Below are positions 17,344 through 25,352 of a stretch of DNA of 64,000 nt, piece by piece. Source of the stretch: Pseudanabaena galeata CCNP1313 (lineage in GTDB: Bacteria > Cyanobacteriota > Cyanobacteriia > Pseudanabaenales > Pseudanabaenaceae); the NCBI RefSeq assembly GCF_029910235.1, contig NZ_CP112874.1, positions 3,224,001 through 3,288,000 on the forward strand. The letters are read 5' to 3'. Each line of letters starts with the position of its first letter. Position 1 is the stretch's first letter. Below the pieces are notes generated by a model. The model did not search any database. It was given only the letters and a program-made list of their open reading frames with translations, and had not been told where the DNA came from. Made by a program: the position numbers and the translations under genes.

Positions 17344-17858
17344 TATTTCAGCAATTCAATCTCTTCCCTCATCTCACGGTTTTCCAAAATATTACCCTCG
17401 CGCCTTCATGGGTGCGTAAGTGGTCAAAGGCTAAGGCTTCAGAAGTTGCGACACAGCTATTAGAGCGGGTTGGTATTTCTCAACAGGCGCATAAGTATCC
17501 ATTACAGCTATCAGGTGGTCAGCAACAACGGGTCGCGATCGCTAGAGCTTTAGCAATGCAACCGAAAGTGATGCTCTTTGATGAGCCGACTTCATCTCTT
17601 GATCCTGAGATGGTGCGCGAAGTGTTAGATGTCATGCGATCGCTTGCTGATTCAGGAATGACGATGGTGGTAGTGACGCATGAGGTTGGCTTTGCCCGTG
17701 AAGTTGCTGATCGCATTGTATTTATGGATGGCGGTGTAATCGTCGAGGAGGCAGATCCTGAAGAGTTCTTCCAAAATCCTAAAGAAGAGCGCACTAAGAA
17801 GTTTCTGTCACAGATTTTATAGCGATCGGAGCAGACTAAAAAAAGCACCGTATAAGGT

Positions 17859-18263
17859 TTAAGAGAGATAAAACTTGTAGCTAACTCCGCCATCTTCTGT
17901 AACTTCAAAATCGGCATTCAATTCGGTAGCTTTTTTGTCTAAATATTGCTTTGACTCTTCTAGAGATAGCTGATTAGCGATCGCAAAATTAATTGGCGTA
18001 ATGCTGCCATTGTTAGCTTGCAAAGTTGTTAAAAAGTTAAATTCAAGTTGACGTTGGCGCACTTCGAGCAAGTCATCCTGTTTCTTTTTCTGTTTCCAAA
18101 CGATCCAAGTTCCAGCCGCTATGGCAGGAACTCCAATCATAATTCCTCCAGCCGCCGCACTACGATCTTTGGGAGTGGGATTTTTGATGGCTAGCGATGA
18201 AACGGTCACAGTCAAAAAGATAAATCCTATGGAAAAGAGAAACCCTGCAAATATTTTCTGCAT
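17859..18263 (-). CDS. Hypothetical membrane protein with C-terminal winged-helix-like segment
   Basis: I do not recognise a named family. The 134-residue protein has two membrane helices (KIFAGFLFSIGFIFLTVTVS and IMIGVPAIAAGTWIVW) with a short loop, then a basic linker KQKKKQDDLL. The carboxy part (LTTLQANNGSITPINFAIANQLSLEE, read in pieces, ending in VTEDGGVSYKFYLS) has the pattern of a small winged helix seen in many cyanobacterial membrane proteins. It lies convergent with the broken ABC ATPase gene, 37 bases away. Function unknown. Confidence 0.75.
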   Translation of the reverse strand: MQKIFAGFLFSIGFIFLTVTVSSLAIKNPTPKDRSAAAGGIMIGVPAIAAGTWIVWKQKKKQDDLLEVRQRQLEFNFLTTLQANNGSITPINFAIANQLSLEESKQYLDKKATELNADFEVTEDGGVSYKFYLS

Positions 18264-18344
18264 AGATCACAACCATAAATCGTAATGACCATCATAACGC
18301 TGTCATCCCTTTTATTACAACACTTTGCAACCCAAATCTAACCC

Positions 18345-18393
18345 AAGAAAACTTTTGAAAGCTTTGCGATGCAAAGCTTTCAAAAGTTTTCTT
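18345..18393. repeat. Perfect palindrome, 23-base arms
   Basis: AAGAAAACTTTTGAAAGCTT... (18345-18367) is perfectly complementary to 18371-18393 around GAT. It lies about 30 bases beyond the end of the mrp operon and could terminate it. Confidence 0.8.
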
Positions 18394-18425
18394 ATAAATA
18401 ATGGCGGTGCTTTTCGCTAGTATTC

Positions 18426-19085
18426 CTACAATAAACCGCGATAGCGGATAAAAACTAATACGACTGACCACGAGCCTAGCGATACCTTAATCGCAACTAA
18501 AATATTCAGAATCGGGATGATGCCACCACTAACTAGTTCTCCTAACTCACCGTGGGGCAACTCTATTCCTGAGAGGGTGATCACCGATAAAACAATAAAA
18601 ATCAGTACTGATACCTTTTCCCAAGTTGCGGCGTGCCAGCGCTTGTATATTGTCTGAAGTCGTGCTGGAGGAGAAGTCATCGCAATCAAACCGATCGCCG
18701 TACCACCTGCCACACCCGCCGCAAAACCGCCCCCTGGGCTGAGATGTCCACGAATTGCTAACTCGATCGCTACTAGAGCAGCAATAGTCGCGCCCAATTG
18801 GGCAAGGACAATCGAAGTTTGATCGGTAAACTGGTAAATTCGCGTAAATGGTTTCTCATTGGCAAGCAAGAAATTTGCACCCATGATGGAGATCGTGAAA
18901 ACAATCACTTCAAAAATGGTGTCATACAGTCGATTGCGAAAAATGATTCCTGAAACTACATTACTAACCCCACTGTCTTGAGCGATCGCCTCGACAATTG
19001 AGAAAGGCAGGCTAGGGGCTGGGTTAGCCAAAAAAAGCATTTTCACAAAAAAAGCAAGACCAGCAATTATATAAATCCATTTCAT
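18426..19085 (-). CDS. mrpB: Mrp Na+/H+ antiporter subunit B
   Basis: A 219-residue MnhB/MrpB protein, last gene of the antiporter operon. The MnhB domain is in the second half: FTDQTSIVLAQLGATIAALV, then the Gly-rich HLSPGGGFAAGVAGGTAIGL, a diagnostic stretch for this subunit. At least five membrane helices are visible. An amino-terminal extension with two helices and a periplasmic-like loop precedes the core. Mrp complexes exchange Na+ for H+ across the membrane and in cyanobacteria help with salt, pH and inorganic carbon stress. Confidence 0.9.
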   Translation of the reverse strand: MKWIYIIAGLAFFVKMLFLANPAPSLPFSIVEAIAQDSGVSNVVSGIIFRNRLYDTIFEVIVFTISIMGANFLLANEKPFTRIYQFTDQTSIVLAQLGATIAALVAIELAIRGHLSPGGGFAAGVAGGTAIGLIAMTSPPARLQTIYKRWHAATWEKVSVLIFIVLSVITLSGIELPHGELGELVSGGIIPILNILVAIKVSLGSWSVVLVFIRYRGLL

Positions 19086-19150
19086 AATCTATTTCAAAGG
19101 TGTTTTTTTTTGGTTGAATCGGTTGAATCACAAATAAATTCTTAAAGGCG

Positions 19151-19885
19151 CTACTTCGCAATACTTGTATAGGATATGGCAACGCTATTAGCGGGCTTGG
19201 TATAAACCAACTGGACATTTGCTAACACTGGATTGGTTAGCATGATCTCATAGAGACGATGCAGACGGATTTTGATTTGGTAAAAGTTGGATTTCGCACC
19301 TTCTTGAGATTCCACAGCATCTTGATGTTCTGAATTATGTAGGGTTGCATGGACGGTCTTATCAGTTAGGGCTTGTTCTAGTTCTGCTTCGTTTGAATAG
19401 GGAACTAACTCAACTCGCATATAGTGCTTACTGAAAGTGCTTTTGAGAACATCGATCAGTTTTTTTAAATCAGAGCTAGAAACTGGATCGCGATTCTGCT
19501 CAGGTTGCTCCAATTGTTGCTCCATTTGCTGATTTAGCTGGTTTAACTGTTGATTTAGCTGTTCAAAGGGAAGATTGAGCTTATTTAATTCTTCTTCTTC
19601 TAAATTGTGGGCGATCGCAACTGATTCAACCACACCTAAGCGCAAAACTAAAGAAGATCGCACGGCAACTGCATAGAGCATTGTTGCTAAAAAAGCACCG
19701 ACTAAAGCCTCAGTCAGAGCCACATCGGCCGCTCCCAAAATCGTATAGACCAGCGCCGATATTGCTCCCAAAATGCCGCGTATGACCAGAGCATTGTAGG
19801 GATTAGTTTGCGATACCAACATTGCTGATGATATGGGTAACAGTATGGCGATCGCATAGACATAACCATCATAACTACTGTTCAT
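19151..19885 (-). CDS. DUF4040 protein equivalent to the MrpA C-terminal region
   Basis: Residues about 8-80 hold three membrane helices with the DUF4040/MbhD signature YTILGAADVALTEALVGAFL, found at the carboxy end of full-length MrpA and in membrane-bound hydrogenase subunit MbhD. A Gln/Leu-rich helical linker follows (LNQQLNQLNQQMEQQLEQPE), then a soluble alpha/beta tail. In cyanobacterial mrp operons MrpA is replaced by this short protein plus separate antiporter-type subunits. It contributes membrane helices that join the ion-translocating part to the rest; that role is inferred from the family. Confidence 0.85.
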   Translation of the reverse strand: MNSSYDGYVYAIAILLPISSAMLVSQTNPYNALVIRGILGAISALVYTILGAADVALTEALVGAFLATMLYAVAVRSSLVLRLGVVESVAIAHNLEEEELNKLNLPFEQLNQQLNQLNQQMEQQLEQPEQNRDPVSSSDLKKLIDVLKSTFSKHYMRVELVPYSNEAELEQALTDKTVHATLHNSEHQDAVESQEGAKSNFYQIKIRLHRLYEIMLTNPVLANVQLVYTKPANSVAISYTSIAK

Positions 19886-19932
19886 TTACCTCTTTACCTC
19901 TTTTATTTGCTTTATTTGCTTATTGAATTTTT

Positions 19933-20240
19933 AAGAAACCATTTAAGAATTACTTTCTACGCTCAGAGCATCTAAGAGATCCCCCTCAATCCCCCTTAAA
20001 AAGGGGGAAGAAGATAACTTAATTGATTCTTCCCCCTTTCGTAAACTATGGTGTACACACAAGTCATCAGCTATAGCGTGAGTTACTAATGATCCCCCTC
20101 AATCCTCCTTAAAAAGGGGGAAGAATTAAATTCTCCCCCCTTTTTAAGGGGGGCTAGGGGGGATCTAAACCCTCAAACGTAGACAGAGAGACTTGTGTGT
20201 ACACGGTAGCTTTCGTAAGGGTGGCTGGGGGGATCTAGAC
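19933..20240. mobile_element. Outer MITE-like element (family E) within the mrp operon, missing its right end
   Basis: It begins AAGAAACCATTTAAGAATT, as does the element at 41412, and carries CCCCCTTAAAAAGGGGG palindromes and a GGGGGGATCTAGACAAT stretch. The matching right end seen at 41412 (in opposite orientation) is absent: the sequence changes at about 20240, next to the mrpG stop. A second element is inserted inside it at 20045-20210. Confidence 0.7.
20045..20210. mobile_element. Inner MITE-like element with GTGTACACACAAGT ends and 8 bp target duplication
   Basis: 166 bases with 20-base imperfect inverted ends, ACTATGGTGTACACACAAGT at 20045-20064 and its near complement at 20191-20210. 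It is flanked by a perfect duplication, TTTCGTAA, at 20037-20044 and 20211-20218. Its interior has its own copy of the CCCCCTTTTTAAGGGGG palindrome. No reading frame. Confidence 0.9.
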
Positions 20241-20249
20241 AATCAATCG

Positions 20250-20537
20250 CTATTTATTACTTCTTGTACTGCTAGAGCAGTAAGCCATCACATAGCACAG
20301 CATCGTGTTCCATAGGGCTAGGGAAATAATGGCAAGAATTAGCAATGGTAGTTCCTTGGGGCGGAGTAATATCAAGCCGAACACGATCGCGATCGAGCCA
20401 ATGGTGTCGGATACCGATAGACTATGCAATTTAAACAGTACTGACCGCTTTGTCAGCAAAGCCACAGTTCCCCAATACCAGAACACTAATCCACCAAAAA
20501 TACAAATATAGCTAAGAATATTTATGAAGATTGCCAC
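20250..20537 (-). CDS. mrpG: Mrp Na+/H+ antiporter subunit G
   Basis: A 95-residue MnhG/PhaG-type protein with three membrane helices. The conserved pattern of a Gly-rich first helix (CIFGGLVFWYWGTVALL), a RSVLFKLHSLSVSDTIG loop and a Leu/Ile-rich last pair matches the family, in which the loop has a conserved R-x-H-x(n)-K/D-like character. Start ATG 20537 lies 2 bases from the mrpF stop, so the two genes are translationally linked. The next gene downstream is 364 bases away because mobile elements fill the gap. Confidence 0.85.
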   Translation of the reverse strand: MAIFINILSYICIFGGLVFWYWGTVALLTKRSVLFKLHSLSVSDTIGSIAIVFGLILLRPKELPLLILAIISLALWNTMLCYVMAYCSSSTRSNK

Positions 20538-20539
20538 GG

Positions 20540-20824
20540 TTATATTTCTCCTGTGCGTCTGATGATATGGGCTAGGAGCATAAAGCCTGCATTGCCAACA
20601 CTCAAAATTATTACCCCAACTACACCGATCATCCAGTCATCTCTCAAGATGGCGATCGCTAAGATCATCACTGAGGATTTGGCAGCAATACTGGAAAAGG
20701 CAAGCATAATTTCCCAAATATTGTCATGATGTTTCCAAGCTTGATATAGCGGAATCAGCATGGAGACGACCATCGCGCCAACGGCAAAATTCAATACAGC
20801 CTTAGTTGATAAATCAATGTTCAT
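20540..20824 (-). CDS. mrpF: Mrp Na+/H+ antiporter subunit F
   Basis: A 94-residue MnhF-type membrane protein with three predicted helices: AVGAMVVSMLIPLYQAW, IWEIMLAFSSIAAKSSVMIL and MIGVVGVIILSVGNAGFMLL. Small size, three helices and its place between E and G support the call. Its ATG overlaps the mrpE stop (20821-20824, ATGA type). Confidence 0.85.
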   Translation of the reverse strand: MNIDLSTKAVLNFAVGAMVVSMLIPLYQAWKHHDNIWEIMLAFSSIAAKSSVMILAIAILRDDWMIGVVGVIILSVGNAGFMLLAHIIRRTGEI

Positions 20825-21213
20825 GGGTTCGACCTCTTCTGGCGCTTAATAACATGATGCACCACATACCAGCCTTCCTCGTGATGTCTCAGGACAATAG
20901 TTTTGGGAGTAAATGTGATCAAAAAAATGTCCAAGAAAACCAATGCTGCCGATCGCTGATGTTTGGTTTTCTCGATTAATACTTCTTCGTATTTGTGAGG
21001 TTGACAGATCATCTCGATCGATTCGATATAGGCTTGAGGAGTCGCCTTCAGGATTTTGCCAAAGCTTTGCAAAATATCTTTGAGTCGAATTGCTTCTGAT
21101 CGGTAATAGGGCATCAGCAGGGAAACAATCACGCCAATAATTATGTTCGTAATACTAAAATTAGCGGTCAGCAAAAACCAGATCACAATTCGCAAAATAA
21201 ATTGTCCAATCAT
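20821..21213 (-). CDS. mrpE: Mrp Na+/H+ antiporter subunit E
   Basis: MnhE-type subunit of 130 residues from ATG 21213; the ATG overlaps the mrpD stop codon in a TCATG/CATGA arrangement. Two amino-terminal helices (FILRIVIWFLLTANFSITNI and IIGVIVSLLMPYY) precede a cytosolic domain with the typical IYLKDI-like segment AIRLKDILQSF and a TPQAYIESIEMI helix. The earlier in-frame start at 21228 would overlap mrpD more and is less likely. Confidence 0.85.
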   Translation of the reverse strand: MIGQFILRIVIWFLLTANFSITNIIIGVIVSLLMPYYRSEAIRLKDILQSFGKILKATPQAYIESIEMICQPHKYEEVLIEKTKHQRSAALVFLDIFLITFTPKTIVLRHHEEGWYVVHHVIKRQKRSNP

Positions 21214-22652
21214 GATACAGCCACCCAAAAAAGTAAGATTAAAACTAGTCCCATCACCCCGATCAGGTTATCAAACTCTTCAAATATAACGGGTAGTTTG
21301 ACCGCAGATCGACGAAAAATAAGCCAGTAGGCAAGCCAACCAATCACGGTCGTCACCAAGGGCTTAATGACGTTTTCTAGGGTATAAGCTTCATAATAAA
21401 CAGTATTTGCTACAAACAAGCTACCCAACAAAATCGCGATCGCTATCCAAAACTCTGTTCTGCTCTTAGCAGTTTTCGCCTCGATTGCTGACTGATGGGG
21501 CAGAAAAATAAATTTTGCAAAGGCGATCGCAGTTCCCATCGCCGCCACATTCATACCGATATCTTGCCAAGAAAAAACATTTTTAAGGGTCAATATTTTT
21601 GCGCCAAATCCTGCTAGCAAGGGAAATCCTGAAATCGAAAAACTCGCAATTAAAAGGGCTAACCAGATATTTCTGGGAATTGATTGCTGTTGCAGTTCCT
21701 TAAAGTTGCGGCTAGGTAATTTACTTACTGTCAAAAATAAAGATGACTTCACTAAGCCGTGAGTGAGCGCATAAAACCCACCGACGGCGGGTGCAGCTAA
21801 GATAAAACCCATCTGAGAAACCGTAGAAAAGGCTAATAGCCGCTTAGTATCTTTTTCAAATACTGCAAAGCTAACACCTAGCAGAGCCGTACTGACTCCA
21901 AAGATTCGCACAATCGGATCAATTTCTTCAATCAATAGGGCGCATCGCAGTAATGGCAAAACTCCCGCTTTCACGACAACGCCCGACATTAGCGCTGACA
22001 CTGGCGACTCGGATTCGGAATGGGTCAAGGGTAGCCATAGTCCTGATACAAAGATGCCACCTTTAGCTAACAGACCTAAAAAGATCAAGGCGATCGCTTC
22101 AGGAGGTGCGCCTCGCAGTCCGCTAAAGGTAAAGGAATGATTTGCCTTGTAAACCAGCACTGCGCCAATCAGGTAAAACAACATCGAGACATTGCTGACA
22201 AATAAATAGCGCAAACCAATCCAAATCGAACGATCGCTACGGGGATAAGCAATTAATAAAAAGGTGGAAATGCTAATGACTTCTAGCGATACATATAAAC
22301 TAATGAAGTCGGAACAGGCAAAGGCGGCATTGACACTGCCATGTAGCAATATGACTTGAGCATAAAAAAAGGCAGTGCGATCGCTATGCCAACAGTAAAT
22401 AATCACCGCCGCCGTCACCAACGCATTGGTCAAGATAAAAAATCCTGCCAAGGGATCAAGAATTAAGGTCACACCAAAGTTATCGAGCAATTGCAAATTG
22501 ATCGGAGTTTGCTGGACAAATAACGGGATCACATACAGCGCCGAAGCAAATGCGCCAACTAAAGCCAAAACGCGATCGCCCTTTGGCAGTAGATAAATAA
22601 TAAATCCCACCATAAATGGCAAGACAATCCAGATCAAAGTTAGGGTGGTCAT
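21210..22652 (-). CDS. mrpD: Mrp antiporter subunit D (NuoN/MnhD-like ion-translocating subunit)
   Basis: A 480-residue polytopic protein of the proton-translocating NADH-dehydrogenase/Mrp family (about 13-14 helices). The central signature LGVSFAVFEKDTKRLLAFSTVSQMG, quoted here as EKDTKRLLAFSTVSQMG, is diagnostic, as is GLWLPLTHSESESPVSALMS with its conserved Ser/Pro. The half-channel lysines and glutamate (EV in LYVSLEVISI) needed for ion movement appear present. It is the main ion-pumping subunit. Overlaps mrpC by 4 bases (ATGA type) and mrpE similarly. Confidence 0.93.
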   Translation of the reverse strand: MTTLTLIWIVLPFMVGFIIYLLPKGDRVLALVGAFASALYVIPLFVQQTPINLQLLDNFGVTLILDPLAGFFILTNALVTAAVIIYCWHSDRTAFFYAQVILLHGSVNAAFACSDFISLYVSLEVISISTFLLIAYPRSDRSIWIGLRYLFVSNVSMLFYLIGAVLVYKANHSFTFSGLRGAPPEAIALIFLGLLAKGGIFVSGLWLPLTHSESESPVSALMSGVVVKAGVLPLLRCALLIEEIDPIVRIFGVSTALLGVSFAVFEKDTKRLLAFSTVSQMGFILAAPAVGGFYALTHGLVKSSLFLTVSKLPSRNFKELQQQSIPRNIWLALLIASFSISGFPLLAGFGAKILTLKNVFSWQDIGMNVAAMGTAIAFAKFIFLPHQSAIEAKTAKSRTEFWIAIAILLGSLFVANTVYYEAYTLENVIKPLVTTVIGWLAYWLIFRRSAVKLPVIFEEFDNLIGVMGLVLILLFWVAVS

Positions 22653-22996
22653 ACAAGGTCACTCTTCTCGATCTCATGGATTTCTAGGGTAGGATTGTTC
22701 CGCGCTAGTTTAATCGCACCGACTAGCATCAGTGCCTGAATCGAAAAGCCAATCACGATCGCAGTCAAGATCACCGCCTGCGGCACAGGGTCAGCATAAT
22801 TAGTCCTTGGTATATCCCCAAGGATCGGCGTAAATAAGCCTTGACGAGCCGCAATCACCACAAAATAGGCAATTACCCCACTACTCATGACATCCATTGA
22901 GATTATTTTCATGATTAAATTCTTCTTGAGAATAATCCCCAAAAAGCCACAAAGTATCGTCGCAAGGACAAAGGCTTCTAATAAATTAACTGACAT
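22649..22996 (-). CDS. mrpC: Mrp Na+/H+ antiporter subunit C (NuoK-like)
   Basis: A 115-residue MnhC/NuoK-type protein with three helices and the pattern ILKKNLIMKIISMDVMSSGV, shared by Mrp C and complex I NuoK. Start chosen at ATG 22996; a TTG lies one codon earlier. It is the first gene of the minus-strand operon mrpC-D-E-F-G-DUF4040-mrpB, the gene order known for cyanobacterial mrp operons such as Synechocystis slr2006-slr2012, where the operon responds to low carbon and salt. Confidence 0.9.
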   Translation of the reverse strand: MSVNLLEAFVLATILCGFLGIILKKNLIMKIISMDVMSSGVIAYFVVIAARQGLFTPILGDIPRTNYADPVPQAVILTAIVIGFSIQALMLVGAIKLARNNPTLEIHEIEKSDLV

Positions 22997-23160
22997 CAAT
23001 TGGCGCTTATAGCATCACTACTAAAGTTTACTGTAGGGTTTCATGACACGTTTCGCCTAGCAGCTAACCCAGAAAATTCTCTATGGGTAGCAGTGCAAAA
23101 GATAGGTAGGATACAAATCAAAAATCAACAAAGATTAGCATCCCGATGCATCTCAAGTCT

Positions 23161-23234
23161 TTGTGTTTTAAAACCCTTGCTGGGTTTGGTTTTTACTTCA
23201 CGAAATTGTGCCAACACTTTCGTGAATTGGTATT
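23161..23234. repeat. Family D repeat, partial copy
   Basis: TTGTGTTTTAAAACCCTTGC... to GTGAATTGGTAT matches the right three quarters of the element at 28421-28523. Only the first palindromic arm is missing. It overlaps the far 3' edge of the spacer between mrpC and the J-domain gene, on the promoter side of mrp. Confidence 0.65.
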
Positions 23235-24405
23235 ATGAGCGTCGAGAGAAAGCCCATGAGAGTAAATGCGCTAGCAAGCCTTGCTTTTGTGGTGAAGGAG
23301 TTTTCTTAATATTTGGTGAAGCTCCCTTGCCATCACCTTTCTTAAGGTTCACATTTTTTGCGCTGTTTTGGTCAACATTGGATTCGGTTAATTCTAGAAG
23401 ATGCTTGAGGGCTAGAGCTTCCTGCGGATTAAGATAAAGCGATCGCTTGAAGCTCGCTTTTGCCATTTGGGGCTGATTCATATTTGTATAAACCACACCT
23501 AACAAAGCAAGACATTTACTATTGTTCTCATCAGTTCTTAATATATCTCGCAAATCTTGGAGCGCCGCCTTCCAATTACTCTGCAATATATAGATTTCGC
23601 AGATCTTGATACGATTATTAATCATCTGCATGTCATTGCTCTCAAAACTAACCTGAAGGATTGTCTCATCAGAGTTAGCTTGTTGATGACTAGCATTCTG
23701 GATATCGTAGTCTGTCACTCTAGGCTGAATGATCGTCTCATCAGGGGTAGCTGGCAGATTACTAGCCTGTTGATCAGTCGCATACTGAAGATTGTAGGTG
23801 TAACTTGGTTTTGAGGGTGGAGGGAGAAAGTTTGTGGTATGCGATTTGGTGCTTTTTGGGGTCAACTTTGGCGCAAGTACTGGTGGCATATTAACCGCTC
23901 CATGTCGATACCCCTGTTTATAAAGGATGTAGACCAGATTTAGCTCACTTATCTCCGCCGTATGCTCCAAAATCTGTGTAAGCGATTGATATTGCACTTT
24001 AGCGATTTCCGTAACTAAGCGCTCATAAACCTCATCACTAGGAGTCATCACCAACTCACAGGCACTCTCCGAATGAATCTGGATATTACGAGATCTCTGC
24101 ATTAAGCGTTTAGCAAGGAGCTTAAATATTCCTTGATAGGCTATGCGATCTTGCTCTCGCATCAGCCCGTTATAGGCAGGGTTGACAAGTTTTGCTAGAT
24201 ATTGCGTGGCAATAGCTTTCTCTTCTGCTGAAAAGCCGTATATATCGGGATGCAAGATGCGGGCAATCCGCAAATACACATTGCGAATGTATGTAGGATT
24301 GCTAATGATTGGTAAGCCCAAAGCAGCATAGTAGTCATGATTGTACTGACTAATGCCTCGATCAAAGCGGATAAACTGGAGTTGTGTCTCCTTGGGCTGA
24401 TTCAT
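23233..24405 (-). CDS. J-domain and TPR protein
   Basis: A 390-residue protein. Residues about 23-95 form a DnaJ-like domain, with the HPD motif at 52-54 (ARILHPDIYGF) that in true J proteins stimulates Hsp70 ATPase. The middle, about 110-265, is polar and Gln/Thr/Pro-rich, likely flexible. Residues about 265-350 hold two TPR repeats (NWKAALQDLRDILRTD; GVVYTNMNQPQMAKASFKRS). The tail is Lys/Pro-rich with a hydrophobic end (GLLAHLLSWAF). J-TPR proteins of this kind are common in cyanobacteria; the client is unknown. It might act with an Hsp70 but no dnaK is near. Confidence 0.85.
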   Translation of the reverse strand: MNQPKETQLQFIRFDRGISQYNHDYYAALGLPIISNPTYIRNVYLRIARILHPDIYGFSAEEKAIATQYLAKLVNPAYNGLMREQDRIAYQGIFKLLAKRLMQRSRNIQIHSESACELVMTPSDEVYERLVTEIAKVQYQSLTQILEHTAEISELNLVYILYKQGYRHGAVNMPPVLAPKLTPKSTKSHTTNFLPPPSKPSYTYNLQYATDQQASNLPATPDETIIQPRVTDYDIQNASHQQANSDETILQVSFESNDMQMINNRIKICEIYILQSNWKAALQDLRDILRTDENNSKCLALLGVVYTNMNQPQMAKASFKRSLYLNPQEALALKHLLELTESNVDQNSAKNVNLKKGDGKGASPNIKKTPSPQKQGLLAHLLSWAFSRRS

Positions 24406-24470
24406 GTTTTCCTGCTTTGCCCATCATGATTTAAATAATGGTAGCGATTTTGAATCTTAAGTAGCTCGAT

Positions 24471-24563
24471 ATATAGCGATCCTAAATGAGTTGTAAGATT
24501 TTGAGTGTTGTAAGAGTGCGCCCCGAAGGGCGCACTCTTACAACCTATTTAGGATTGCTATAT
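24471..24563. repeat. Family C element, copy 2
   Basis: Starts ATATAGCGATCCTAAATGAG and ends CCTATTTAGGATTGCTATA, with a GTAAGAGTGCGCCCC-GAA-GGGCGCACTCTTAC palindrome inside. It is the reverse of the copy at 15810: the AGTTGTAAGATTTTGAGTG block lies on the left here and on the right there. Confidence 0.8.
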
Positions 24564-24767
24564 ATAAAGTATAAAGACAGACCCCAAACTTCCGATGCAT
24601 TTTGTTCGTGTGTTCAAGGATCGCGGATTCAATATTTTATGGTTATCTACTCATTAGAGACATTTATACCAATATCAAGTCAAAAACAAAATAGAGCAAT
24701 TGTCTTAATACTGATCTGTCGTACTCACCCTAATTTCACTACAGGGAAGTACTTATACAAAGCAAAC

Positions 24768-24917
24768 CCCGTAAAGTTTAGCCCCTGCGAGACGAAACTT
24801 TACGGGGGGTCTTAACTGCGTTATACCAAAACACAAAATGGCTATGCCATTTTGTGTTTTGGTATAACTTAACGTGAGTTCGATATAGCCATAATGGCTA
24901 TATCGAACTCACGTTAA
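24768..24917. repeat. Three palindromes in a row
   Basis: First, CCCCGTAAAGTTT (24768-24780) pairs with AAACTTTACGGGG (about 24795-24807). Second, TTATACCAAAACACAAAATG.. (24821-24842) pairs perfectly with 24846-24867; it is a short form of family D at 28421. Third, TTAACGTGAGTTCGATATAG.. (24869-24890) pairs perfectly with 24896-24917; one of its arms recurs at about 8730. Confidence 0.8.
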
Positions 24918-25352
24918 TCTAGTGTCGGGAGTAATAATTCGTTTGATTCCTGACATGAATATTCAGTGAGTAAAGATCCTTACTACCAACGTAATTTATC
25001 CCTCAATAAAAGTCTCAAGTTTTATATGGATTTTATATAATTATTAAGTAATGGTTTTTTATTAAAGCATAGATTTTTATCTACTGAATTAACAGGATAA
25101 ATTATGGCATAAATCATCATTCAGCTACTTTTCAACACATATTCTCGCTCCAACATGACGATATACTGATAACCATCAAGGTATATCTACTTAAATAACA
25201 TAACTAATAGAGTCAATTGCTAAAGCAATAGCCCAAGCCGTGACTTAAAATAACAAACGTTTAGGATGTGCTGCATATCCTAGATAACTAGCAAAAACTA
25301 GCACTACTTAACCAGAGCAACAGTTTACAGAGTAAAGAGGCGATCGCAAATC
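24918..25352 (+). promoter_or_regulatory. AT-rich leader of the ndh operon
   Basis: About 435 bases before ndhH without a convincing gene. The stretch 25010-25110 is very AT-rich. AAAGAGG at 25334-25340 is the probable ribosome binding site of ndhH. The promoter of the ndhH-A-I-G-E genes must lie here or further up, but I cannot place -10/-35 boxes with confidence. The piece 24564-24767 is likewise empty. Confidence 0.4.

Larger units (their letters stand above)
15925..17822 (+). pseudogene. GlnQ-type ABC transporter ATPase gene split by an IS630-type insertion
   Basis: The two outer parts (15925-16215 and 17346-17822) rejoin in frame when the insertion and one TA are removed, giving a 255-residue polar-amino-acid-type ABC ATPase. 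The left part holds Walker A GPSGSGKST and ends at EVGMV; the right part resumes [12 protein letters not shown] and has the signature LSGGQQQR, Walker [10 protein letters not shown] and the His loop VVTHE. Such ATPases energise GlnQ/HisP-type uptake of amino acids with a permease and binding protein, neither of which is adjacent. Interrupted between Walker A and the signature, it cannot make a working ATPase. All motifs outside the insertion are intact, so the break looks recent. Confidence 0.95.

Noticed and set aside
23000-23437. 145-codon plus-strand frame opposite the J-domain gene
   Set aside because: It is antisense to the J-domain/TPR protein and runs through a family D repeat.
24486-24815. 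109-codon frame upstream of ndhH
   Set aside because: It begins in a family C element and ends in a palindrome; no recognisable protein features.
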